Source: Deinococcus sp. (lineage in GTDB: Bacteria; Deinococcota; Deinococci; Deinococcales; Deinococcaceae). From it: DNA of 9,472 nt. The notes below the pieces were generated by a model. That model was not told the DNA's origin and made no database searches. It saw only the letters and a program-made list of their open reading frames with translations. The stretch spans positions 1 through 9,472 of the forward strand of contig JAGLBF010000039.1 of assembly GCA_018260375.1 (NCBI GenBank). Direction: 5' to 3'. Position 1 is the first letter of the stretch. The number at the start of each line of letters is the position of its first letter. The translations under genes and the position numbers were made by a program. Below are positions 1 through 5,631 of this stretch, in pieces.

Positions 1-34
1 GTTATACGGATTCTGGTTGAGTTGTGTGAACAAC
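1..34. repeat. Diverged copy of the ATACGGATTC dispersed repeat, at the window edge
   Basis: ATACGGATTC at 4-13, continuing TGGTTGAGTTG, resembles the arm at 8045-8065 (ATACGGATTCCGTTTAATTCG). It is followed by a 5-bp hairpin, GTTGT (21-25) and ACAAC (30-34). The other half of the element, if any, lies outside the window. The rest of 35-180 shows no gene I can support: a 61-codon minus-strand frame runs through it but has no recognisable domain, and the plus strand is interrupted by a stop near 127. Confidence 0.45.
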
Positions 35-180
35 GCGGTGAAAGCAGGCCAGCAGGCGTAGGCACAAGTACGCCTTTCGCAGTGGCGCAGGTGGCGCCTC
101 TGGGGCTACGCTGGAATGAAGCGTAGTCCATATCAAAGGCTGCCGTGACCTGTGGTGCTCCCCGTGGTGGTCACTTTGGC

Positions 181-206
181 AAAACACCCGGCATGATTTC
201 TGCCGG
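181..206 (-). terminator. Candidate terminator of the ddl unit
   Basis: Read on the minus strand, a perfect 6-bp stem (CCGGCA/TGCCGG, 201-206 with 188-193) encloses a 7-nt loop and is followed by GTGTTTT at 187-181. It begins 17 nt after the stop codon of the 224-aa membrane protein, where a terminator for the ddl transcript would be expected. The stem and T-run are short, so it may be weak. Confidence 0.5.
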
Positions 207-223
207 CAGCCCTTCCTTCTCCC

Positions 224-898
224 CTACGGCCTGACCGTTACCGTCAGTTGCCCGCTGGCCTGGCGGTCGCCTTGTTGGGCGGTGACGGTCAGGGTGTATT
301 GCTGGCTGGGCGTTTGGGCGCTGGCCTGCACCGTCAGTGGCGCGTCTACGCCTGCACCAGTCTGGGGAGTGACAAAGCTGGTTTGAATCATCTCTGTGTC
401 TGACGCGGTCTTGAGTGTCACAGGCCCACTGGTTAGCGTATCAGCAAATCCGCTGGGCCTAACCAATACAGTGACTTGCTGGCCCGGATGAAGCAGCAAC
501 TGGGGCAATTTGCCGCCCTGAGCGTCACTAAACACGATATACCCCCCCGCGCAGCCCTGGGTACGCAGCACACCGATGTCGCGCACGCCAAAGGCTAGCG
601 CAGGAAACAGCGACGACAGGGCCAAACCTACGCCCAGCGCCGCCTGACCGCGTCCTTTACCCACCTGGGTGGTGGCGTAAGCAATGCCTCCAGGCCCCAA
701 AATAAGCGGAGCAAGCAGCGCCCACAGCGTGCGGCCCTGACAGGGGTTGTTCTGCAGCAGCAACGTGCCCAGTCCGCGCAGAACCACAAAGACCAGGCAA
801 CCCAGAGCAAAGCCCAGGGCAATCTGCCGCCAGCGGTTGGGTGAGGTGGGCGGCCCGTCTGTGGCTGGGTGAGGTTGTTGGTCAGTGATGTGCGGCAC
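224..898 (-). CDS. Unnamed membrane protein with three TM helices and an Ig-like C-terminal domain
   Basis: 224 residues; I recognise no named family. After a polar, proline-rich N-terminus (1-24), three hydrophobic segments are visible at about 26-48, 58-78 and 85-105. Residues about 118-224 are polar and beta-rich. They end in YTLTVTAQQGDRQASGQLTV, the pattern of the last strands of bacterial Ig-like/cadherin-like beta sandwiches, and probably lie outside the membrane. Cysteines occur at 34, 53 and 116. Translation starts at a GTG whose first base is the last base of the ddl stop (TAGTG), with AGGAAGAG just upstream inside ddl, so translation is probably coupled to ddl. The link to ddl suggests an envelope role, but that is inference only. 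The gene ends in TAG at 224-226, just before a candidate terminator. Confidence 0.8.
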   Translation of the reverse strand: MPHITDQQPHPATDGPPTSPNRWRQIALGFALGCLVFVVLRGLGTLLLQNNPCQGRTLWALLAPLILGPGGIAYATTQVGKGRGQAALGVGLALSSLFPALAFGVRDIGVLRTQGCAGGYIVFSDAQGGKLPQLLLHPGQQVTVLVRPSGFADTLTSGPVTLKTASDTEMIQTSFVTPQTGAGVDAPLTVQASAQTPSQQYTLTVTAQQGDRQASGQLTVTVRP

Positions 899-1998
899 TA
901 ACGCTCTTCCTGGGCCAGCTCAAGCAGGCGCGTTAACAAGTCGGGGTAAGCCAAGCCCGCGGCCTCCCACAGTTTGGGATACATACTGGTGCTGGTAAAC
1001 CCCGGCATGGTGTTGACCTCATTGAGAAACAGCTCATTCGTCTGGTCTACATAAAAAAAGTCAATACGTGCCAGCCCCGCGCAGTCTAGCGCCGCAAACG
1101 CGCTGAGGGCGTACTGGCGTATCTTTGCGCTGACTTCACTGCTCACCCGCGCGGGAATGTGCATGGTGGTGCGCCCTTCAGTGTATTTGGTCTCGTAGTC
1201 ATAAAACTCAGCCTCAAAGCTCAGCTCACCCACCACGCTGGCCTGCGGGCGATCATTGCCCAGTATGCCTACCTCTAGTTCACGGGGCTTGTGGGTGGTG
1301 GCTTTGTCAAGCAAGACGCGGCGATCATGGGCAAAAGCCAGATTCAGGGCGCGGGGCAGTTCGCCTGCACTCTTCACACGGCTGATGCCCACCGAGCTGC
1401 CCATATTGGCGGGCTTGACAAATAGCGGATAGCCCAGCGCGTCAGCCTGCGCCTGCGCCGATGCGGGATTGTCTTGCCACTCGCGGCGCACCAGCAGGCG
1501 GTAGGGCGTTTGGGGAATACCCACCGCCTGCAGCAGTTCTTTGGTGACGGCCTTATCCATGCTGGCGGCTGAACCCAGTACCCCCGAACCCACAAAGGGC
1601 ACGCCCGCCAGCGTCAGCAGGCCCTGCACCGTGCCGTCTTCGCCGTGTGGGCCGTGAAGAAGCGGAAACACCACATCATAACCCTGTATCGCCCGGGCAT
1701 AGCCTTGTATCGCCTGGGCAGGGCCTGTACGCTCAAGGCGCAACTCATGCTGGGCGCTCTCTAGTGGCGCTGCGGGGTGGTCTTGGTATGAGACTTGCGG
1801 CCAGCCCAGGGCCTGGGCGCTCTCTTGCAGCCCGAGCCACTGGCCTTTTTTGTCGATGACCACTGCCGTTACCTCAAACTGTGCCGGTAGAGCACCCAGC
1901 ACCGAGCGCGCACTCATCAGGCTTACTTCGTGCTCGCCACTTTGACCGCCGCACAGCAGCAGGACTCGGGTGGGGGAAGGCTTATTATTTGTACTCAC
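898..1998 (-). CDS. ddl: D-alanine--D-alanine ligase
   Basis: 366 residues, normal length for the family. An ATP-grasp enzyme that joins two D-alanines for the peptidoglycan pentapeptide, in the cytoplasm. Visible landmarks: the N-terminal GGQSGEHEVS (17-26), HGPHGEDGTVQG (115-126), the ATP-grasp segment LFVKPANMGSSVGISRV (192-208), YDYETKY (266-272) and the metal-binding RIDFFYV...FLNEVNTMPGF (311-334). The YETKY tyrosine corresponds to the specificity tyrosine of D-Ala-D-Ala ligases (phenylalanine in D-lactate-type enzymes), so ordinary D-Ala-D-Ala production is expected. The start is GTG at 1998, chosen because a CATACT -10 box sits 7 nt upstream and there is no Shine-Dalgarno, pointing to a leaderless mRNA. 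Oddity: a 7-residue tandem duplication (AIQGYAR, AIQGYDV, residues 96-109) just before the HGPHGEDG motif. The gene overlaps the downstream membrane protein by one base. Confidence 0.96.
   Translation of the reverse strand: MSTNNKPSPTRVLLLCGGQSGEHEVSLMSARSVLGALPAQFEVTAVVIDKKGQWLGLQESAQALGWPQVSYQDHPAAPLESAQHELRLERTGPAQAIQGYARAIQGYDVVFPLLHGPHGEDGTVQGLLTLAGVPFVGSGVLGSAASMDKAVTKELLQAVGIPQTPYRLLVRREWQDNPASAQAQADALGYPLFVKPANMGSSVGISRVKSAGELPRALNLAFAHDRRVLLDKATTHKPRELEVGILGNDRPQASVVGELSFEAEFYDYETKYTEGRTTMHIPARVSSEVSAKIRQYALSAFAALDCAGLARIDFFYVDQTNELFLNEVNTMPGFTSTSMYPKLWEAAGLAYPDLLTRLLELAQEER
1682..1720 (-). repeat. In-frame 21-bp-period duplication inside ddl
   Basis: Bases 1682-1699 and 1703-1720 match at 16 of 18 positions with a period of 21 nt, i.e. 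seven codons. This doubles AIQGY in the protein. It lies in the linker before the conserved HGPHGEDG loop, so it need not disturb the active site. Confidence 0.75.
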
Positions 1999-2011
1999 AG
2001 TGGGCAGTATG
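1999..2011 (-). promoter_or_regulatory. Leaderless promoter -10 box of ddl
   Basis: On the minus strand CATACT (2011-2006) is followed by the 7 nt GCCCACT and then the GTG start. The same core, ATACTGCCCA, precedes cinA at the same distance. A -10 motif about 7 nt before the start codon is the known signature of leaderless transcripts in Deinococcus. No good -35 hexamer is seen at 16-18 nt. Confidence 0.65.
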
Positions 2012-2042
2012 CCACTTTGACCACTCCCTTGTGCCTGCCCTG

Positions 2043-2110
2043 CTCACTGTTCCTTGCTTACTGTGCCTCGCTTACTGTGCCTCGCTTACTGTGCCTCGCT
2101 TACTGTGCCC
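2043..2110. repeat. 14-bp tandem repeat, about four good copies plus one degenerate
   Basis: The unit CTTACTGTGCCTCG occurs exactly at 2057-2070, 2071-2084 and 2085-2098. A partial copy (CTTACTGTGCCC) follows at 2099-2110 and a degenerate copy (CTCACTGTTCCTTG) precedes at 2043-2056. It sits between the divergent ddl and solute-binding-protein genes, upstream of the ddl -10 box. The period is not a multiple of three and I see no gene across it. Copy number is likely to vary between strains. Confidence 0.9.
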
Positions 2111-2153
2111 TGACGCCGCGCCTTGCCCTAATGCAAAACTTTGTGTACTAGGC

Positions 2154-2159
2154 TATGAT
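2154..2159 (+). promoter_or_regulatory. Possible -10 box for the transporter operon
   Basis: TATGAT is the best -10-like hexamer before the solute-binding-protein gene. The hexamer 17 nt upstream, ATGCAA (2131-2136), matches the -35 consensus at only three of six positions. If used, it gives a leader of about 150 nt containing the hairpin at 2188-2209. Weak evidence; a nearer promoter in the AT-rich 2221-2256 stretch is equally possible. Confidence 0.25.
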
Positions 2160-2187
2160 GCTCAGCACCTGACTTCCAAACCATTTT

Positions 2188-2209
2188 TGCCTTATGACGC
2201 ACTAAGGCA
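2188..2209 (+). promoter_or_regulatory. Hairpin in the leader of the transporter operon
   Basis: A perfect 7-bp inverted repeat, TGCCTTA (2188-2194) and TAAGGCA (2203-2209), has an 8-nt loop. CCTG (2168-2171) and CAGG (2211-2214) could add an outer helix. GGGGTTTTCTT follows from 2213, so it could act as a leaky terminator or attenuator ahead of the solute-binding-protein gene, although the T-run is several bases from the stem. Confidence 0.45.
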
Positions 2210-2313
2210 TCAGGGGTTTTCTTATTGCGAAGTCATTTATTTATTGTGAAGTTATAGCCCAACTGCACTACCCCCTCTCACCCCAAGCGGCAAGGCCATA
2301 TGGAGGCATCACC

Positions 2314-4071
2314 ATGAAACGTACCCACACCACTAAACTCGGACTCCTTTCTTTACTGCTCCTCGGCGGCGTATCGCTGGCTGTCGCACCCAAAGACACC
2401 CTGGTTATTCAGCAGCCCAGTGACTACCCGACCCTTGACCCAGGCGGCGTTTATGACACGGCGTCGGGCCAGTTTGTTGAAAATATGTACGAAACCCTCT
2501 GGAGCTACAAAGGCAACAGCCTGACCCAGATGGAGCCTACGCTGGCGACCAAAATCCCTGCCTACACCAACGGCGGTAAAACCTTGGTGGTTGACCTGCG
2601 CAAAAACGTCAAGTTTCACAGTGGCAACACCCTGAGCTGCGCAGATGCCGAATACACCTTTAGGCGCAATCTGGTCACTAACGCAGGTGAGTCAGGCAAC
2701 TGGTTTCTCAGCGACGCGCTGCTGAGTACGTCCAGCAACGCCAATGACGACAAGACGATCACCTGGGCGCGTATTGCCAAGAGTGTCGCTTGCAACAACA
2801 AGGGCCAACTGGTCTTTACTCTGCCCAAACCTGACCCCGCCTTTATGGCCAAGCTAGCCTTTACTGGTCAGGCTATCGTAGATAAAAACTGGGCCATACA
2901 GCAGGGTGAGTGGGACGGCACCGAAGCCACCTGGAAGACCTGGGTTGGTAAGGACCTGCAGCCGAGCAACATCTCTAAAAAGCCCAGCGGTACCGGCCCC
3001 TATATGCTGGTGAGCCGCGATGCCAACGCGACGCTACTTCAGGCGTTCCCTGGTTACTGGGGCGGTAAAGTCGCCATCCAAAAAGTGATGGTACAAAAAG
3101 TCCCCGAACTGGCCGCCCGTCAGCAAGCCCTCCTGCGCGGCGACGCAGACGTCGTAGAAGCGGGCTCACGCGCCAACGTGCAAGAGCAGCTGCGCGGCAA
3201 ACCTGGCATCACTGTGCTAGACGGTCTGCCTACTGTGAGCGCTACGGCTATCTTTATGAATGAAAACATTAAAAATAACGAACTTCTGGGCAGTGGCAAG
3301 CTTGACGGTAAAGGTATTCCCGCTACGTTCTTTAATGATGTCAATGTGCGCCGCGCTTTTGCCTACTCCTTTAATTATGACCAGTACATCAAAGATGTAT
3401 TGCAGGGTAAAGGTCTACAGCGCAGTATGTTGCTCCCCGAAAGCTTTCCTGGGTATGATAGCAAGGTTAAAAAGTACAAGTACGACCCCGCGCAGGCCAA
3501 AAAGTACTTTGAAATGGCCTACAAAGGCGAAGTGTGGAAAAAAGGATTTGTCATCAATGCTAACTACCGTGCGGGCAGTGTCACCTCACAAACCGCTATG
3601 GAAATCCTGAAAAGCAATGTAGAAGCCCTCAATCCCAAATTTAAGCTCAATATTCGTCAAAAGCAGTGGTCTGATATTCTCAAAGACTCCAAAGAAGGCA
3701 AGGAGCCGATGGTTATCTTATCATGGGCGCCAGATTATGCTGATGCCGATAACTTTATGTATACCTTCTACTCTAGTCAGGGTTATTATTACCCCCGTAA
3801 CAACTGGAAAGATGCTGATGTAGACAAGTGGCTAGAAGCGGCCCGGAACACTGTAAACCCTGCCACCCGCGCCCAACTGTATTCAAAAGTTGCCCAACGT
3901 GCGTATGACCAGTCTCCTTACATTGTGGTGCCTATGGGCAGCAGCATGGTCGCCTTTCGCGACAATATTTTAGGTGCTACCAATAAGACCTACAGCTCTA
4001 TGGTATCATTTGGCCCTGGTACGCTCATTTACGGCACGGGTACACTCTGGAAAGACCTGAGCAAGAAGTAA
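2314..4071 (+). CDS. ABC transporter solute-binding protein, family 5 (peptide type)
   Basis: 585 residues, within the usual range for DppA/OppA-type binding proteins. It captures the substrate outside the membrane and delivers it to the two permeases downstream. The N-terminus is a Sec signal (basic MKRTHTTK, then a leucine-rich core), probably cut after SLA at about 23. There is no lipobox cysteine, so it is secreted rather than a lipoprotein. Family 5 features: TLDPGGVYDTASGQFVENMY (40-59), LRKNVKFHSGNTL (95-107) and GTGPYMLVSRDANATLLQAF with PGYWGG after it. Two cysteines at 109 and 160 may form a disulfide. The start is supported by GGAGG at 2302-2306, 7 nt before the ATG. Family 5 proteins also bind nickel, sugars or haem, so the substrate cannot be named; peptides are the default guess. 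The permease partner begins 168 nt downstream, beyond a structured gap. Confidence 0.93.
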   Translation: MKRTHTTKLGLLSLLLLGGVSLAVAPKDTLVIQQPSDYPTLDPGGVYDTASGQFVENMYETLWSYKGNSLTQMEPTLATKIPAYTNGGKTLVVDLRKNVKFHSGNTLSCADAEYTFRRNLVTNAGESGNWFLSDALLSTSSNANDDKTITWARIAKSVACNNKGQLVFTLPKPDPAFMAKLAFTGQAIVDKNWAIQQGEWDGTEATWKTWVGKDLQPSNISKKPSGTGPYMLVSRDANATLLQAFPGYWGGKVAIQKVMVQKVPELAARQQALLRGDADVVEAGSRANVQEQLRGKPGITVLDGLPTVSATAIFMNENIKNNELLGSGKLDGKGIPATFFNDVNVRRAFAYSFNYDQYIKDVLQGKGLQRSMLLPESFPGYDSKVKKYKYDPAQAKKYFEMAYKGEVWKKGFVINANYRAGSVTSQTAMEILKSNVEALNPKFKLNIRQKQWSDILKDSKEGKEPMVILSWAPDYADADNFMYTFYSSQGYYYPRNNWKDADVDKWLEAARNTVNPATRAQLYSKVAQRAYDQSPYIVVPMGSSMVAFRDNILGATNKTYSSMVSFGPGTLIYGTGTLWKDLSKK

Positions 4072-4072
4072 A

Positions 4073-4150
4073 GTACGTTTGTAAGGTGTAAGAAATAGGG
4101 TATACTACAGGCTTATCATCTTTATTAACCTGCCCAACGTACTCCTTACA
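4073..4150 (+). repeat. Two interleaved inverted repeats after the solute-binding-protein gene
   Basis: GTACGTT (4073-4079) is complementary to AACGTAC (4136-4142), and the adjoining TGTAAGG (4080-4086) is complementary to CCTTACA (4144-4150). Because both arms occur in the same order, the two helices cross each other. In RNA they would form a pseudoknot or two competing hairpins rather than one stem. A promoter-like TATACT lies between the arms. Confidence 0.6.
4079..4106 (+). promoter_or_regulatory. Candidate internal promoter for the first permease
   Basis: TTGTAA (4079-4084), a 16-nt spacer and TATACT (4101-4106) form a reasonable vegetative promoter in the gap between the binding-protein and permease genes. 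The transcript would begin near 4113 and carry the 12-bp hairpin at 4171-4202 in its leader. TATACT is also the -10 box of cinA in this window. Confidence 0.45.
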
Positions 4151-4170
4151 TCTGTTGCTTTCTTTATTTC

Positions 4171-4202
4171 AGGAAAGTAGGCTATGCTATGCCTGCTTTC
4201 CT
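4171..4202 (+). promoter_or_regulatory. Strong 12-bp RNA hairpin between binding protein and permease
   Basis: AGGAAAGTAGGC (4171-4182) pairs along its whole length with GCCTGCTTTCCT (4191-4202), with one U-G wobble and an 8-nt loop. No T-run follows, so it is not a classical terminator. In many ABC operons a hairpin here protects the binding-protein mRNA from 3' exonucleases, or partly stops transcription, giving more binding protein than permease. That role is inferred. It ends 18 nt before the GGAGG of the permease gene. Confidence 0.65.
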
Positions 4203-4239
4203 TTAACAATGTTTGCTTCTGGAGGAATATCCACACATT

Positions 4240-5268
4240 ATGTTTAATTTTATACTTAGGCGACTGGCTCAGATACCTATAGTGATGCTGGCTCTTTCAC
4301 TGTTACTTTTTGCTGTCATCTTTCAACTGAGCCCCGAACAGCGTGCTACTGGTTATATTAGAAATGAACAACAAGCTGCACATATGGACGTTATTATTAA
4401 ACAGTATGGTCTAGATCAACCCTTTCCAGTGCAATATGCCAAATGGTTAACCGCCACAGTGCATGGCGACCTGGGCTATTCCAAAACCAGTGTCAAGCCT
4501 GTGTTAGATACCATCAAAGAACGCTTGCCAAGCACCATAGAGCTGTCTCTATACGCAGGTATCCCTATTGTACTGTTAGGTATCTGGCTAGGCACCTTAT
4601 CAGCCCTTCATAAAGACCGTACTATAGATCAGTTTTTGCGTGTGTTTGCAGTTCTGGGTACAAGTTTGCCCAGTTTTGTGCTGGGTATTGTGCTGCTTAA
4701 GGTCTTATACGGCTCGCTGGGATGGTTGCCTGGGCCTGGGCAAGTGAATACTATTCACACCTTTGATATTCTCGATCCTGCCTTTAAGCATTACACAGGC
4801 ATGCTGAGTGTAGACGCTATGCTTAACCGCAAGTGGGAGGTCGCCTGGGATGTACTGCGCCACCTGATTATGCCTGTACTGACCCTGGTTATTATCTCAA
4901 GTGCAGGTATACTTAAAGTGATGCGTGCCCAAATGCTAGAAACACTGAGCAGTGACTATGTTCGTACTGCCCGTGCCAAAGGCTTAGGCCCCCGCGCCGT
5001 CAACCTAAAGCATGCGCGGCGCAACGCCCTGCTTCCTATCGTCACCATGACAGGCTTTACCATCATCAACCTGTTGGCGGGCGCTGTGATTACTGAGACT
5101 ATCTTCGCTTATCCGGGCGTGGGCCAGTGGGTAGGTAGCGCGGCCCAGAACCTAGACGTACCCGCAGTGCTGGGTTTTGCTCTGCTGTCAGCGGTGATTG
5201 TGGTGATGGTGCGTACCATTACCGATATTTGTTACGGCTTAGTAGACCCGCGTGTGCGCTTTGAATAA
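4240..5268 (+). CDS. Peptide-type ABC transporter permease, DppB/OppB family
   Basis: 342 residues, normal for the family. Inner-membrane subunit forming half of the channel for the family 5 binding protein. MFNFILRRLAQIPIVM at the start, with a first membrane helix at about 10-30, is typical of DppB. An extracytoplasmic loop carries DQPFPVQYAKWL and GDLGYSKTSVKPV, and the cytoplasmic EAA loop (DYVRTARAKGLG to HARRNALLP, about 239-266) would contact the ATPase. The protein ends in the usual DPRVRFE. The ATG at 4240 is chosen because it matches family starts. Its Shine-Dalgarno GGAGG (4221-4225) is 14 nt away, longer than ideal; an upstream TTG at 4213 would place that site inside the gene and is less likely. 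GC content rises along the gene: I count 38% at 4381-4440 against 67% at 4981-5040. Confidence 0.93.
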   Translation: MFNFILRRLAQIPIVMLALSLLLFAVIFQLSPEQRATGYIRNEQQAAHMDVIIKQYGLDQPFPVQYAKWLTATVHGDLGYSKTSVKPVLDTIKERLPSTIELSLYAGIPIVLLGIWLGTLSALHKDRTIDQFLRVFAVLGTSLPSFVLGIVLLKVLYGSLGWLPGPGQVNTIHTFDILDPAFKHYTGMLSVDAMLNRKWEVAWDVLRHLIMPVLTLVIISSAGILKVMRAQMLETLSSDYVRTARAKGLGPRAVNLKHARRNALLPIVTMTGFTIINLLAGAVITETIFAYPGVGQWVGSAAQNLDVPAVLGFALLSAVIVVMVRTITDICYGLVDPRVRFE

Positions 5269-5315
5269 AGGGAACAGAGATAAGGCGTTGATTGTTGGTT
5301 ATTTCGTCCCTCCCT

Positions 5316-5339
5316 GGTCATCTCAATATTGAGATCACC
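5316..5339. promoter_or_regulatory. Near-perfect 24-bp palindrome between the permease genes
   Basis: The 16-bp core ATCTCAATATTGAGAT (5320-5335) is perfectly self-complementary. After one mismatched pair (5319/5336), GGT (5316-5318) and ACC (5337-5339) extend the symmetry to 24 bp. The lack of a loop favours a binding site for a dimeric DNA-binding protein over an RNA hairpin. It lies 47 nt after the first permease gene. No regulator gene is nearby. Confidence 0.6.
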
Positions 5340-5427
5340 CAGTGCTTTTTAGCTAACCAAGTATGTTTAGGTGACCCAGTGTTCTTTAGGCAGCCCGGTG
5401 TTCTTTAAGTCACTCAGTGTTTGAGCA
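5336..5427. repeat. Degenerate 18-19-bp tandem array, about five units
   Basis: Successive units begin at about 5336, 5355, 5373, 5392 and 5411. The clearest two are GACCCAGTGTTCTTTAGGC (5373-5391) and AGCCCGGTGTTCTTTAAGT (5392-5410). The flanking units share the CCAGTG core and the TTTA/TTTTTA run and drift further. No coding frame explains it. The last unit overlaps a small hairpin, TGAGC (5422-5426) with GCTCA (5434-5438). Confidence 0.7.
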
Positions 5428-5439
5428 ATAACCGCTCAG

Positions 5440-5455
5440 TATAACCTTATAACCT
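5440..5455. repeat. Perfect 8-bp tandem duplication
   Basis: TATAACCT occurs twice, at 5440-5447 and 5448-5455. TATAAC resembles a -10 hexamer, so it could serve the second permease gene, but no -35 at a suitable distance is visible. Confidence 0.6.
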
Positions 5456-5512
5456 TCTAGCTGCTTTTACTCTCCCTTTGCTCTACGCTCTTTAACACTT
5501 TTTCTAGAAGCA

Positions 5513-5593
5513 ATACGGACTTCGCTTTATTACAGCGTCCGCTGGGCCTTGCCTTCACCGCGTGTTCAACACGGCTTAGGTTAGCGTCCGTAT
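5513..5593. repeat. Small element bounded by ATACGGAC inverted repeats
   Basis: ATACGGAC (5513-5520) and its exact complement GTCCGTAT (5586-5593) bound 81 bp. Inside, CGCT (5524-5527) can pair with AGCG (5534-5537), flanked by GGA (5517-5519) and TCC (5538-5540). AGCGTCCG is present twice, at 5534-5541 and 5583-5590. The left arm, ATACGGACTTCGCTTTATT, matches the arm at 8045-8063 at 15 of 19 positions, so it is probably a diverged relative of that repeat. It ends 26 nt before the GAGGT ribosome binding site of the second permease. Confidence 0.5.
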
Positions 5594-5631
5594 ATCACGC
5601 CATCCTTTATATCCCCTACGAGGTACACTCA

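Noticed and set aside
2..187. 61-codon open frame on the minus strand at the window start
   Set aside because: No ribosome binding site, leaderless box or recognisable domain; it overlaps the candidate terminator at 181-206 and a dispersed repeat.
2043..2110. CRISPR-like array
   Set aside because: Units are 14 bp and directly adjacent with no spacers; it is a simple tandem repeat. The same applies to 5336-5427.
2314..2400. Solute-binding protein as a lipoprotein
   Set aside because: No cysteine is present at or near the end of the signal peptide.
4213..4239. TTG at 4213 as start of the first permease
   Set aside because: It would put the GGAGG site inside the coding sequence and add nine residues not typical of DppB; the ATG at 4240 gives the family N-terminus despite 14-nt spacing.
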